From the NCBI RefSeq assembly GCF_001519055.1, contig NZ_KQ954300.1, positions 1-64,000 of the forward strand: 64,000 nt of DNA. Reading direction: 5' to 3'. Made by a program: the position numbers and the translations under genes. Below, piece after piece: positions 1-9,375 of this stretch (position 1 is the stretch's first letter; each line of letters opens with the position of its first letter). This DNA is from Novosphingobium sp. Fuku2-ISO-50. Lineage in GTDB: Bacteria; Pseudomonadota; Alphaproteobacteria; Sphingomonadales; Sphingomonadaceae. The notes under the pieces are model-generated. The model made no database searches. It saw only the letters and a program-made list of their open reading frames with translations, and was not told the DNA's origin.

Positions 1-52
1 GGATGAGCGGATGTTTCTCTAAAGACAAAATCATATCCAAGGGCGAGGAGCC

Positions 53-925
53 ATGACCCCGCCCCGTTTCCGCCATTTCGCCGCGATCGACTGGTCCGGC
101 GCCATCGGCGAGCGCCAGCGCGGAATCGCCGTCGCACTGTGCGGCGAAGGACACGAAGTCCCCCGCCTCGTCCGCCCCGCCCATGTCTGGTCGCGCGCAG
201 ACGTGCTGGCCTGGCTGCGCGATGATCTGCCCGCTGACACGCTGGTCGGCATGGATCTCGGCATTTCGCTCCCGTTCGCCGACATCGGCGCCTACTTCCC
301 CGGCTGGGACCAAACCCCCGCCGACGCCCGCGCGCTATGGGCCATGGTCGATTCGATCGCCGCCGCCGACGCGCACCTGTCGGTCACCAGCTTCGTCGAT
401 CACGACGATGTCGCCCGCCATTTCCGCCGCCACGGCGCGCGTCAGGGCGATTTGTATCCCAAAGGCCGGGGCCGCATGCGCATGACCGAGCACGCGCAGG
501 AAGCGATGGGCTGCAAACCCACATCGAATTTCAATCTGGTCGGCGCGGCGCAAGTCGGCAAATCGAGCCTGACCGGCATGCGCGTGCTCCATCGCCTGAA
601 CGCCCGCATCCCCGTCTGGCCGATCGATCCCCTGCCCCGGACCGGCGCGGTGCTCTGCGAAATCTACACCACGATCGCCGCCATCGCCGCCGGACGCAGC
701 GCCGCCCGATCCAAGATCCGCACCGGCGCCGAACTCGACACCGCGCTGGCCGCTCTCGACAGCCGCCCCTATGGCCACACCGGCCCCATCGACGATCACA
801 CCAGCGACGCCCTGATCACCGCCGCCTGGCTCCGCCGCGCCGCGCATGACCGCGCGCTGTGGCACCCATCCACCATGACCGAAAAAATTGCTGCAACCGA
901 GGGCTGGACCTTTGGCGCCCAATAA
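53..925 (+). CDS. DUF429-like RNase H-fold protein, function unknown
   Basis: A 290-residue protein with no signal peptide or membrane segment. The N-terminal AIDWSG, the VGMDLGISLPF stretch near residue 65 and the C-terminal DDHTSDALITAAW segment near residue 250 place acidic residues as in DUF429-type RNase H-like proteins; this is my pattern match, not a search result. The ATG at 53 is preceded by a good ribosome site (GAGGAG about 4 bases upstream). It stands alone, 24 bases before tRNA-Thr. The substrate is unknown; a nuclease role is only suggested by the fold. Confidence 0.75.
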   Translation: MTPPRFRHFAAIDWSGAIGERQRGIAVALCGEGHEVPRLVRPAHVWSRADVLAWLRDDLPADTLVGMDLGISLPFADIGAYFPGWDQTPADARALWAMVDSIAAADAHLSVTSFVDHDDVARHFRRHGARQGDLYPKGRGRMRMTEHAQEAMGCKPTSNFNLVGAAQVGKSSLTGMRVLHRLNARIPVWPIDPLPRTGAVLCEIYTTIAAIAAGRSAARSKIRTGAELDTALAALDSRPYGHTGPIDDHTSDALITAAWLRRAAHDRALWHPSTMTEKIAATEGWTFGAQ

Positions 926-949
926 GGCTATGCGCGCAGCGTTCCATGC

Positions 950-1024
950 GCCGGATTAGCACAGTGGTAGTGCAGCGGTTTTGTAAACCGAAGGTCGGGG
1001 GTTCAAATCCCTCATCCGGCACCA
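950..1024 (+). tRNA. tRNA-Thr(UGU)
   Basis: The acceptor arms GCCGGAT (950-956) and ATCCGGC (1014-1020) pair fully, followed by discriminator A and an encoded CCA. The D arm (GCAC/GTGC), the T arm with GGTTCAAATCC, and the anticodon loop TTTGTAA give anticodon TGT, which reads ACA threonine codons. The lowest pair of the anticodon stem is mismatched. The type I restriction operon lies directly downstream, so the 3' end is a candidate integration site, although no second copy of it is visible on the far side of the operon. Confidence 0.95.
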
Positions 1025-1037
1025 TGGGCCCTCCGCA

Positions 1038-1238
1038 CAGCTTCTTGCCAACGTCCGGCAGATCCGGGGCCCTGCTTCTGCTGGCGCAGCCTTCGAGCGG
1101 CAGGCGGAATTGATCCGGGGCTTGGAAGACACCCGACCAGCCGCGCCGATCGATCCGACCTATCTGGCACAAGTCATGGCGGCGATGCGCCAACTGCATG
1201 GCAAAGGCGCGATGTCTCCGGACAATACCACGATATAA
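1038..1238 (+). pseudogene. start-less C-terminal ORF remnant between tRNA-Thr and hsdM
   Basis: An open frame of 66 codons ends in TAA at 1236-1238. It has protein-like composition (segments such as AAFERQAELIRGLEDTRPA and MAAMRQLHGKG) but no usable start: upstream in this frame it runs into the tRNA. The only internal ATGs would leave about 20 residues or fewer. I do not recognise the family. It looks like the 3' end of a gene cut off when the tRNA-proximal segment was rearranged; chance openness in GC-rich DNA is the alternative. Confidence 0.35.
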
Positions 1239-1300
1239 ACGCAGACTGCGCGAGTGACATATCTTCGCTGGCTTGGCATGGAGCGAGCGGAAAGTCATTG

Positions 1301-3565
1301 ATGGGGAATGTCTTGCTTACCGAACAGCACAAAGAGATCTCCGGGAAGATTTGGGAAATCGCCAACCGGCTGCGCGGCCCCTATCGCCCGCCGCAATATC
1401 GGCTGGTGATGCTGCCCATGATCGTGCTGCGGCGGCTAGATTGCGTGCTGGAGCCGACCAAGGAAGCCGTGGTCAAGGAGCATGACCGGCTTGTCGCGGC
1501 GGGCATGGCGGAAAAGGCCATTCCGCGCCTGCTGACCAAGATCGTCGATCCCGACCGCAAGCAGCCGCTTTACAACGTCAGCCCGTTCACCTTCGCCAAG
1601 CTGCTCGGCGATAGCGAGAACATCGCGCCCAACCTCGTTTCCTACATCAACGGGTTTTCCGCCACGGCCCGCACAATTTTCGACAAGTTCAAGTTCGGCG
1701 AGCAGATTGAGAAGCTGGATGCCAGCAACCGGCTTTTCAACATTGTAAAGGCCATGGCCGAGATTGATCTTCATCCCGACAAGATCGACAACATCCAGAT
1801 GGGGTATGTCTTCGAGCACCTCGTCATGCGCTTCAATGAGCAGGCGAACGAGGAAGCCGGGGATCACTTCACCCCGCGTGAGGTCATCCGGTTGATGACC
1901 AGCCTGATCTACACGGGTGAAGAGGACGTCTATAAGCCCGGCGTCTACAAAGAGATTTACGATCCCACCTGCGGCACGGGTGGCATGTTATCGGTTTCCG
2001 AAGAGACCATCATGCGGGGCAACCAATCGGCCAACCTCGCCCTGTTCGGGCAGGAATATAATGATGAGAGCTGGGCGATCTGCTGCGCCGATATGCTCAT
2101 CAAGGACGAAGAAACCGATCATATCGTGCTTGGCGACACGCTGGGCGACGGCAAAACCCGCGACGGCTTTGCCGACCGGCAGTTCCACTACATGCTGGCC
2201 AACCCGCCGTTCGGCGTGGAATGGAAAGACCAGCAAAAGGTCGTCGCCAAGGAACACGCAGAGCTGGGCTTCTCGGGTCGCTTCGGCGCGGGCCTGCCCG
2301 CGATCAACGACGGATCGCTGCTGTTCCTCCAGCACATGATTTCCAAAATGCACCCCGCGCCCGCATACGGCGGTGAGGGTTCCAAAATCGCCATCATCTT
2401 CAACGGCTCCCCGCTGTTCAGTGGTGATGCCGGGTCTGGCCCGTCGAACATCCGGCGCTGGATTATCGAGAATGACTGGCTCGACGCCATCGTCGCCATG
2501 CCCGACCAGCTTTTCTATAACACCGGCATCTTCACCTACATCTGGCTTGTCACCAACCGGAAGGCTGCCGAACGCCGGGGCAAAGTGCAGTTGATCGACG
2601 GCACGCGCTTCTTTCGCAAGATGAGGAAGAGCCTGAACAACAAGCGCAACGAGATCAGCGACGCGCCCGGCGACGATCAGATTGCCGAGCTGACCCGGCT
2701 CTATGGCAACAACAAGGATGGCGAGACCGCCGTTGTCACCATCGACGGCCAGCCGGAAGAGCGCGTTGTCAGCCGGATTTTTCAGAACCATGAGTTTGGC
2801 TTCCTCAAGGTCACGGTGGAGCGCCCGCTTCGCCTGAACTTCGAGGCGACGCCGGAGCGCATCGCCCGGCTCGACGATCAGTCGGCCTTTGCCAGCCTCG
2901 CCGTTTCCAAGAAGCGCAAGGATGAAGCGGCGGCGGCGCGGGAGGAAGCGGAGGGCCGCGAGGAACAACAGGTCATCCGCGACATCGTTGCCTCGCTGGA
3001 GGGCGCTGGTCCATTTGGGGGCCGCTACATGGACCGGGACGGCTTCGAGGCCGACCTCGACCGCGCCGCCAAGCGGTTCGGACGCAAAGTGCCCGGCCCG
3101 ATCAAGAAGGCGATCTTCGCTGCGCTGGGCGAGCGTGATCCGCAGGCTGAAATCTGCCGTGACAGCAAGGGCCGTCCCGAGCCGGATAGCGAGTTGCGCG
3201 ATACCGAGAATATCCCGTTGCCTGCCTATCCCGATTTGCCCGATGCCTTTGCCCGCGCCATCAACGAGCCGGAGAACGCTGCCCATCGCGGCGCAAGGCT
3301 GCCCATGTTCTTTGGGCCGGACAGCCCGAATGATGATTTGGTCGCCACCATGCGCGGCGTGATCGACGACTATATTCGTGCCGAAGTCCTGCCGCATGTG
3401 CCCGATGCCTGGGTCGATTATGCCAAGACCAAGGTGGGCTATGAAATCCCCATCAATCGCCACTTCTACGTCTACAAGCCACCGCGCCCGCTGGCCGACA
3501 TCGAAACCGACATCACCAAGCTCGAAGGCGAGATTGCCGAGATGTTGAAGGGGCTGGTGGCGTGA
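1301..3565 (+). CDS. hsdM: type I restriction-modification system DNA methylase subunit HsdM
   Basis: A 754-residue N6-adenine methyltransferase subunit. It shows the S-adenosylmethionine motif DPTCGTGGM near residue 221 and the catalytic NPPFG near residue 300, preceded by the HsdM N-terminal helical region and HFTPREV. With HsdS it forms the methyltransferase, and with HsdR the restriction complex. A C-terminal extension of about 200 residues makes it longer than the classical 500-residue HsdM. TTG at 1298 directly precedes the ATG chosen here. The stop overlaps the GTG of hsdS by four bases (GTGA), so the two are translationally coupled. Confidence 0.96.
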   Translation: MGNVLLTEQHKEISGKIWEIANRLRGPYRPPQYRLVMLPMIVLRRLDCVLEPTKEAVVKEHDRLVAAGMAEKAIPRLLTKIVDPDRKQPLYNVSPFTFAKLLGDSENIAPNLVSYINGFSATARTIFDKFKFGEQIEKLDASNRLFNIVKAMAEIDLHPDKIDNIQMGYVFEHLVMRFNEQANEEAGDHFTPREVIRLMTSLIYTGEEDVYKPGVYKEIYDPTCGTGGMLSVSEETIMRGNQSANLALFGQEYNDESWAICCADMLIKDEETDHIVLGDTLGDGKTRDGFADRQFHYMLANPPFGVEWKDQQKVVAKEHAELGFSGRFGAGLPAINDGSLLFLQHMISKMHPAPAYGGEGSKIAIIFNGSPLFSGDAGSGPSNIRRWIIENDWLDAIVAMPDQLFYNTGIFTYIWLVTNRKAAERRGKVQLIDGTRFFRKMRKSLNNKRNEISDAPGDDQIAELTRLYGNNKDGETAVVTIDGQPEERVVSRIFQNHEFGFLKVTVERPLRLNFEATPERIARLDDQSAFASLAVSKKRKDEAAAAREEAEGREEQQVIRDIVASLEGAGPFGGRYMDRDGFEADLDRAAKRFGRKVPGPIKKAIFAALGERDPQAEICRDSKGRPEPDSELRDTENIPLPAYPDLPDAFARAINEPENAAHRGARLPMFFGPDSPNDDLVATMRGVIDDYIRAEVLPHVPDAWVDYAKTKVGYEIPINRHFYVYKPPRPLADIETDITKLEGEIAEMLKGLVA

Positions 3566-4824
3566 CGGCGAGCGCAGGTTGGGAAAGCTGGAAGCTGGCC
3601 CATGCATATCACCGGATTGGGAGCGGCACGACACCAACATCCGGCAACGCGGACTATTACGATAACGAAATCGGAACGCCTTGGATCACTACCTCCGAAC
3701 TGCGCGAAACCTATATCGAGCGCACTTCAAACAAAGTCACACCGATGGCTTTGAATGACTTCACTACGCTCCGGACTTACGCACCAAACTCGGTCTTCAT
3801 GGCTATGTATGGGGCAACAATCGGTCGTCTCGGGATTTCTACAGTCCCGGCGACCTGCAACCAAGCCTGCTGCGTTTTCGAGAGGTCCGACAAGTTCGAC
3901 AACCGCTTTTTGTTCTATTGGCTCTGGCATCGACGTGCAGAGCTGATTTCCGTTTCTGTCGGCGGCGGACAGCCGAACCTTAGCCAACAAGACCTCAAGT
4001 CCGAAAAGGCATTGTGCCCACCAATCGACACCCAACGCCGCATCGCCTCGTTTCTGGATGAGAAAACGGCACAGATCGACGGGCTGATAGCCCGCAAGCA
4101 GGCGCTGCTGGAGCGGCTGGCCGAGAAGCGGCAGGCGATCATCACACAGGCCGTTACCAAGGGCCTGAACCCCGCCGCGCCCATGAAAGACAGCGGCATC
4201 GACTGGCTCGGCCAAATCCCCGCCCATTGGGATGTCAAGCGGTTGAAGTTCGTCGGCGATACGATCTTGGGCCTCACATATTCGCCTTTTGACGTCGTAA
4301 ACGAAGGCGAAGGAAAGCTGGTTCTGCGATCTTCAAATGTTCAAAATGGCAAGCTCGCATGGGGCGACAACGTCTTTGTTCAGGCCGACGTGCCGGATGA
4401 CCTGATCGTGCGAACCGGTGACATTCTGATCTGCTCCCGAAATGGTAGCCGTGCTTTGATTGGCAAAAATGCGGTCATTACAGATGAATATGCGGGTGAG
4501 ACATTCGGGGCCTTCATGACAGTCTACCGAACGCCCATGCACCGCTTCATCCACCTTGTCCTCAACTCGGAGTTGTTTGCATACCAATCTGGTAGGTTCA
4601 TGACCTCAACGATCAACCAGCTCACGATATATGCGATCAAGGACTTTGCTGTTCCCATTCCGCCTGCGGGCGAACAGGAGGAAATAGCGGATGCCGTCCA
4701 TATCCAGTTGGCGCGGCTGGACCGTGTGGCGGACGATGTCAAAACCTCGATGGGCAAGTTGACCGAATATCGCTCGGCGCTGATTACCGCCGCTGTGACC
4801 GGCCAGATCGAGGCACTGCGATGA
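3562..4824 (+). CDS. hsdS: type I restriction-modification specificity subunit HsdS
   Basis: A 420-residue DNA-recognition subunit with two target-recognition halves (about 1-160 and 220-370). Each is followed by a helical dimerisation spacer; the first contains LDEKTAQIDGLIARKQALLE and KRQAIITQAVTKGL, the second LTEYRSALITAAVTGQIE. This is the usual HsdS architecture for a bipartite target. The start is GTG, overlapping hsdM. The recognition halves are visibly more AT-rich than the flanking genes, as often seen for exchanged specificity domains. The stop overlaps the next ORF (ATGA). Confidence 0.95.
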   Translation: MTASAGWESWKLAHAYHRIGSGTTPTSGNADYYDNEIGTPWITTSELRETYIERTSNKVTPMALNDFTTLRTYAPNSVFMAMYGATIGRLGISTVPATCNQACCVFERSDKFDNRFLFYWLWHRRAELISVSVGGGQPNLSQQDLKSEKALCPPIDTQRRIASFLDEKTAQIDGLIARKQALLERLAEKRQAIITQAVTKGLNPAAPMKDSGIDWLGQIPAHWDVKRLKFVGDTILGLTYSPFDVVNEGEGKLVLRSSNVQNGKLAWGDNVFVQADVPDDLIVRTGDILICSRNGSRALIGKNAVITDEYAGETFGAFMTVYRTPMHRFIHLVLNSELFAYQSGRFMTSTINQLTIYAIKDFAVPIPPAGEQEEIADAVHIQLARLDRVADDVKTSMGKLTEYRSALITAAVTGQIEALR

Positions 4825-5675
4825 GCGCGGGAGGGAGTGATCCATTCGATCTGCCCGAATGGCAGGCCATCCACCGTGAAGCGTCGCTGGTGCGCCAGCT
4901 TATCGGCTCCGGCACCACCGCCTTGGGCCGCGCTAGCTATGGCAGCGGGTTGGGGGAATATTACACGGCCTTCTTTGGCCTGTCGGTAGGCATTGAGCGG
5001 CTGGCCAAACTGATCCTCGTGGCCGATTTTGCCATGGACAATGCCGGTGCCCTGCCGGGACAGAATGAGGTGCGCAAGTTCGGCCATAAAATCCGCGATC
5101 TGTGCGACAGGGCTGAACAGATCAGCACCAATCGCGGCCTTCAACTCGATTTCCCCAAGCCGACTGATCCCATCTGTTGGGCGGTGGTGGACTGTCTCGA
5201 TGCCTTCGCTGATGCTCGCAAGGGCCGCTATGCGAACTTCGAGGCCATCGGCAATCCGGCGTTCGATGCCGGGAAAGAACCCGTGAACAAGTGGTGGACG
5301 GACGTGGTCGAGCCGATTTTGGCAAAACACGTGCGCGGCACGGCTCGTGAAGCGGTCATTCGGCACAATGCTGAAATGGTCGATGCGTTCGTTGGTCACA
5401 GCGTGTTCGTTCTCCATGTCGATGAAACAGGAAAGCCCATGAACGATGTTTTGACGGCGTCATGGCGAACTGGAATGACAAAATGGGCACAAACGTATGG
5501 CAGACTTTACACGCTGACTATGGTTCGCTGGCTGGCGGATATTTTCTCCACCCTGTCGCGAGAAGGAGGCCACGGCGGGGAAATAATCGCGCTATATGGC
5601 CATTATGAGCTGTTTTTTGGTTATCTGGCAACTGACAAGCAGATCAAGAACTATAAGATTTGGCCCTTGATATAA
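4821..5675 (+). CDS. uncharacterised protein embedded in hsd operon, HEPN-like
   Basis: A 284-residue soluble protein between hsdS (4-base ATGA overlap) and hsdR (6-base gap), so it is certainly co-transcribed and probably translationally coupled. Residues about 50-100 contain GLSVGIERLAKLILVADF and then VRKFGHKIRDLCDR, a helix pair resembling HEPN-type domains found in defence and toxin proteins (conserved E-x-x-x-K then H-K-x-x-x-L). The classical R-x4-6-H ribonuclease motif is not clearly present (R-x3-H only). It could be an accessory or anti-phage companion of the restriction complex. The HEPN reading is an inference, and I do not recognise the C-terminal half. Confidence 0.85.
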   Translation: MSAGGSDPFDLPEWQAIHREASLVRQLIGSGTTALGRASYGSGLGEYYTAFFGLSVGIERLAKLILVADFAMDNAGALPGQNEVRKFGHKIRDLCDRAEQISTNRGLQLDFPKPTDPICWAVVDCLDAFADARKGRYANFEAIGNPAFDAGKEPVNKWWTDVVEPILAKHVRGTAREAVIRHNAEMVDAFVGHSVFVLHVDETGKPMNDVLTASWRTGMTKWAQTYGRLYTLTMVRWLADIFSTLSREGGHGGEIIALYGHYELFFGYLATDKQIKNYKIWPLI

Positions 5676-5681
5676 GAGCGC

Positions 5682-8600
5682 ATGATGGCAGGTCACACCG
5701 AAACCGATTTTGAACGCGCCATCGAATATGGGCTGCTTCAAACCAAACGCTACGCCAAGGGCGATCCCAAGACCTATGACGCGGCCTTGGCACTGTTCCC
5801 CGATGAGGTAATCGCCTTCATCCGGGCCAGCCAGCCTGCGCGCTGGGATAGTCTGGAGGCGATGCTCAAGGATCGCACCGCCGCTACGGTGCTCGACAGC
5901 CTGACCAAGGAGCTTACCAGCAAGGGCGCGCTTGGTGTGCTGCGCCACGGCTTCAAGTGTTATGGCAAGACCCTGCGCCTCGCCTATTTCCAACCCAACT
6001 CCGGCATGAACCCCGAGGCGGCGGCGCGCTATACCGCCAACCGACTGACCATCACCCGGCAGGTCGAGTTTGTCTCCGAAGTGCTCAAGCGCCCGGACGG
6101 CGGCAAGCGGAAGTGCATCATCGACGTGGTGATCGCCATCAACGGCCTGCCGGTGGTGACGGCGGAGCTGAAAAACCCGCTGACCCACCAGCGCGCCGAG
6201 GATGCCTGCAAGCAATACATGACCGACCGCGACGGGCGCGACCTGCTGTTCAAGTTCAAGGAACGCGCACTGGTGCATTTCGCGGTCGATCCCGACGAAG
6301 TGTGGATGGCAACCGAGTTGAAGGGTAGCGAGACCTTCTTCCTGCCATTCAACCGGGGCCACAACTTCGGCGCGGGCAATCCGCCTGTCGAGGGAAACTG
6401 GAAAACACATTACCTGTGGGATGAGGTGCTGGCGGCTGATAGCCTGCTCGATATTCTCCAGCGTTTCATGCATCTGGAGATCACCGAACGGACGGTGCAA
6501 ACGCCAAGTGGCTCTCGCGTCGTGCGAAGCGAACGGATGATTTTTCCGCGCTATCACCAGATTGATGCGGTGCGGCGGCTGGTCAGCCATACGCGCCGCC
6601 ATGGGGCCGGGCACAACTATCTGATCCAGCACTCGGCTGGCTCTGGCAAATCGAACAGCATCGCATGGCTGGCGCACCGGCTGGCCTCGCTGCATGATGC
6701 CAATGACGAGAAGGTGTTCCATTCGGTCGTCGTCATCACCGACCGGCGCGTTCTCGACCAGCAGTTGCAGAACACCATCTATCAGTTCGAGCACAAGACC
6801 GGCGTGGTCGAGAAGATCGACGAAAATACGCAGCAGCTCGCCCGCGCGCTGTCGAACGGCACGCCGGTCATCATCTCGACCATCCAAAAGTTCCCCTTCA
6901 TTAGCCAAGCCATCAAGACGATGGAAGGCAAGGGCGAAACGCTGGCGCTGGAAACCCGCAACCGGCGTTTCGCGGTGATCGTGGACGAAGCGCATAGCAG
7001 CCAGTCCGGCGAGACCGTGAAGGCGTTGAAAGGCATCCTGAACAAGGATGGCATTGCTGACGCCATCGCCAGCCAGATTGACGAGGTGGAAGACGATGAC
7101 CTCTCTGACGCCGCCAAAGCGGCTATCAGGCAGGAAGTGCTACAGCGCGCCCGCCAGCCCAACTTGAGTTTCTTCGCCTTCACAGCGACGCCCAAGTTCA
7201 AAACCAACGCGGTGTTTGACGAGCCGGGACCAAGTGGCGCGTCACCGTTCCACGAATATACGATGCGGCAGGCCATCCAAGAGAACTTCATTCTCGATGT
7301 TCTGGAGAACTACACCACCTACAAGCGGTTCTTCGGGCTGGTGAAACAGGTCGAGGGCGATCCGAATGTGCCCAAGAAGGCGGCTGCAAAGGCGCTGGGC
7401 CAGTATCTGGAACTGCACCCGGTCAACGTCGGGCAGATCGTCAGAGTGATTGTCGAGCACTTCCGATTGAAGGTCATGCACGAGCTGGGTGGTCGGGCGA
7501 AAGCCATGGTCGTGACCGGGTCGCGGCTGGCCGCCGTGAAATACAAACAAGCCTTCGACGCCTATATCCGCGAGCGTGGTTATCATGGCATCCGGGCGCT
7601 GGTGGCCTTCTCCGGCACGGTGGAAGACCCTGACGCACCCGGCACGTCGTTCACCGAAGTTGGCATGAATGATGGCCTATCGGAGCGGGAGCTGCCGGAA
7701 CGGTTCGGCGGCGATGATTACCGCGTGCTGATCGTGGCGGAGAAATATCAGACAGGGTTCGACCAGCCGCTGCTCCAGACGATGTATGTGGTGAAAAAGC
7801 TGGCCGGTGTGCAGGCGGTGCAAACGCTGTCACGGCTCAATCGCACCGCGCCGGGCAAGAAGAAAACCTTCGTCCTCGATTTCAAGAACGAGGAAGCCGA
7901 CATCTTCAAGGCGTTCAAGCCCTATTACGAGGCGACGCCGGTCGGCGAAAATGCCGATCCGCACAAGCTCAACGAACTGCACAACAAGCTGCTGCAACCC
8001 GCCGTCTTCACGCCAGCCGACATCACCGAGTTTTCCGAGGTCTGGTTCAAGAAGCGGCGCGAGCCGACTGGGCAGGATCACCGGATCATGAACGCCGTGC
8101 TCGACCGCTCGGTTGAACGCTTCAAGAACCTTGATGAGCCGGTGCAGGAAGAGTTTCGCGGCCAGCTTACGGCCTTCTGCAACCTCTATACCTTCCTGTC
8201 GCAGATCATGCCGTATTTCGATGATGGGCTTGAGCAGCTCTATGCCTTCCTGCGTAATCTGGCACCCAAGCTGCCCCGACCCGGTGACGGCACCAAGTTC
8301 ACGCTCGACGATGACGTGGCGCTCAAGTTCTTCCGGCTCCAGCAGGTCAGCGAAGGCACCATCGACCTAACCGACGGCGAAGCCGACCCGCTGAAAGGGC
8401 CAACCGATGTCGGCACGGCGCGGGAAAAAGACATCGACGTTGCGCTATCGACGCTGGTGGACACACTCAACGAGAAGTTCGGCACCGATTTCACCGAGGC
8501 AGACCAGTTCTTTTTCGATCAGGTCCGCGCCACAGCCGAGAACAACGAAAAGGTGGTCGAAGCGGCGCAGGCCAACAACCTGTCGAACTTCTCGGCATAT

Positions 8601-8756
8601 TTCAGCCGCATCCTCGACGACCTGTTCATTCAACGGATGGAAGGCAACGACGAGATTTTCAACCGTGTGATGAGCGACAAGCAGTTCAGGACGGCGGCGC
8701 AGGATCACCTTGCCCGTGAGGTGTATGAGCGCATTCGGGGCGAAGAAACCGAGTGA
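5682..8756 (+). CDS. hsdR: type I restriction endonuclease motor subunit HsdR
   Basis: A 1024-residue subunit that translocates DNA and cuts it. The N-terminal nuclease signature runs from D148 through NGLPVVTAELKNP (E162, K164). Walker A SAGSGKSNS is near residue 317, the Walker B DEAH box near 434, followed by FAFTATPK, and a second RecA-like domain contains QTGFDQPLLQTMYV and QTLSRLNR. All catalytic motifs look intact. There are two adjacent ATGs; the first is used here. It ends the operon; no terminator hairpin is evident downstream. Confidence 0.96.
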   Translation: MMAGHTETDFERAIEYGLLQTKRYAKGDPKTYDAALALFPDEVIAFIRASQPARWDSLEAMLKDRTAATVLDSLTKELTSKGALGVLRHGFKCYGKTLRLAYFQPNSGMNPEAAARYTANRLTITRQVEFVSEVLKRPDGGKRKCIIDVVIAINGLPVVTAELKNPLTHQRAEDACKQYMTDRDGRDLLFKFKERALVHFAVDPDEVWMATELKGSETFFLPFNRGHNFGAGNPPVEGNWKTHYLWDEVLAADSLLDILQRFMHLEITERTVQTPSGSRVVRSERMIFPRYHQIDAVRRLVSHTRRHGAGHNYLIQHSAGSGKSNSIAWLAHRLASLHDANDEKVFHSVVVITDRRVLDQQLQNTIYQFEHKTGVVEKIDENTQQLARALSNGTPVIISTIQKFPFISQAIKTMEGKGETLALETRNRRFAVIVDEAHSSQSGETVKALKGILNKDGIADAIASQIDEVEDDDLSDAAKAAIRQEVLQRARQPNLSFFAFTATPKFKTNAVFDEPGPSGASPFHEYTMRQAIQENFILDVLENYTTYKRFFGLVKQVEGDPNVPKKAAAKALGQYLELHPVNVGQIVRVIVEHFRLKVMHELGGRAKAMVVTGSRLAAVKYKQAFDAYIRERGYHGIRALVAFSGTVEDPDAPGTSFTEVGMNDGLSERELPERFGGDDYRVLIVAEKYQTGFDQPLLQTMYVVKKLAGVQAVQTLSRLNRTAPGKKKTFVLDFKNEEADIFKAFKPYYEATPVGENADPHKLNELHNKLLQPAVFTPADITEFSEVWFKKRREPTGQDHRIMNAVLDRSVERFKNLDEPVQEEFRGQLTAFCNLYTFLSQIMPYFDDGLEQLYAFLRNLAPKLPRPGDGTKFTLDDDVALKFFRLQQVSEGTIDLTDGEADPLKGPTDVGTAREKDIDVALSTLVDTLNEKFGTDFTEADQFFFDQVRATAENNEKVVEAAQANNLSNFSAYFSRILDDLFIQRMEGNDEIFNRVMSDKQFRTAAQDHLAREVYERIRGEETE

Positions 8757-8898
8757 TCAATCGGATTGGTATCATCTGACGCTGACAACCTGGGGCACTC
8801 TCTCGATTACAGCGCGAATTTCCGCGCTCCGCTTAAGGGCTATAAGCAGACAAAATGCCGCTTTTGCGGGCCTTGGGATTACCCGTGTTTGCAAATAG
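8757..8898. other. intergenic segment at right edge of restriction operon
   Basis: This 142-base segment marks the return from the restriction operon to chromosomal genes. I looked for a copy of the tRNA-Thr 3' end (an attachment site), an integrase remnant or a terminator and found none. Confidence 0.4.
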
Positions 8899-9375
8899 AT
8901 GTTTGAGGACGTCTGCAAGATGGCGGACACGCTGGCGCCCTGTTTCAATTTGCGGTGGGCACCCCATATCGTGGGCATGAGCAACCACCTGATCCATACC
9001 CCGGATGCTGCTGCGCTGGAACATCTGGCGCATCGGGCCGTCCGCGCTTTGCCGCCAATATTCCGCGATCATCTGGGCGATGTGGTTTTCCGGGTGCAGG
9101 ATTTTGCCGACAGCGAAATGTTGCGCGCTGTCGGGCTGTCAGACCCGTGGGCGCTGCTCGGGCTGTATCACGGTCGGCCTTTCGGTCAGCAGTCGATCTG
9201 GTCGACGGGCGAAATGCCCAGCATCATCTCGCTGTTTCGCCGTCCGATACTTGCCGAATGCCATCGGCGGGGTGTGTCGATCAACGACATGGTCACCCAT
9301 GTGATCGTTCATGAAGTCGGCCATCATTTTGGCCTGTCGGATGCAGACATGCACCGCATCGAGGACGAATCGTGA
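8899..9375 (+). CDS. metallopeptidase family protein (zincin_1 type)
   Basis: A 158-residue small zincin with the metal-binding HEVGHHFGLSDADM near the C-terminus (HExxH plus downstream Asp/His). This matches the short alphaproteobacterial metallopeptidase family that sits as a stand-alone domain. No signal peptide is seen, so it is probably cytoplasmic. Family members usually begin about 15 residues before the conserved LPPIFRDHLGDVV block, so the ATG at 8977 (27th codon) is a serious alternative start. Its stop directly abuts the stop of the convergent 2H gene. Confidence 0.85.
   Translation: MFEDVCKMADTLAPCFNLRWAPHIVGMSNHLIHTPDAAALEHLAHRAVRALPPIFRDHLGDVVFRVQDFADSEMLRAVGLSDPWALLGLYHGRPFGQQSIWSTGEMPSIISLFRRPILAECHRRGVSINDMVTHVIVHEVGHHFGLSDADMHRIEDES

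Noticed and set aside
5592..6995. Long minus-strand ORF opposite hsdR
   Set aside because: Shadow frame of a GC-rich gene; the plus strand carries all HsdR motifs.
1025..8898. Phage integrase or att duplication flanking the restriction operon
   Set aside because: No integrase-like frame and no repeat of the tRNA 3' end could be found.
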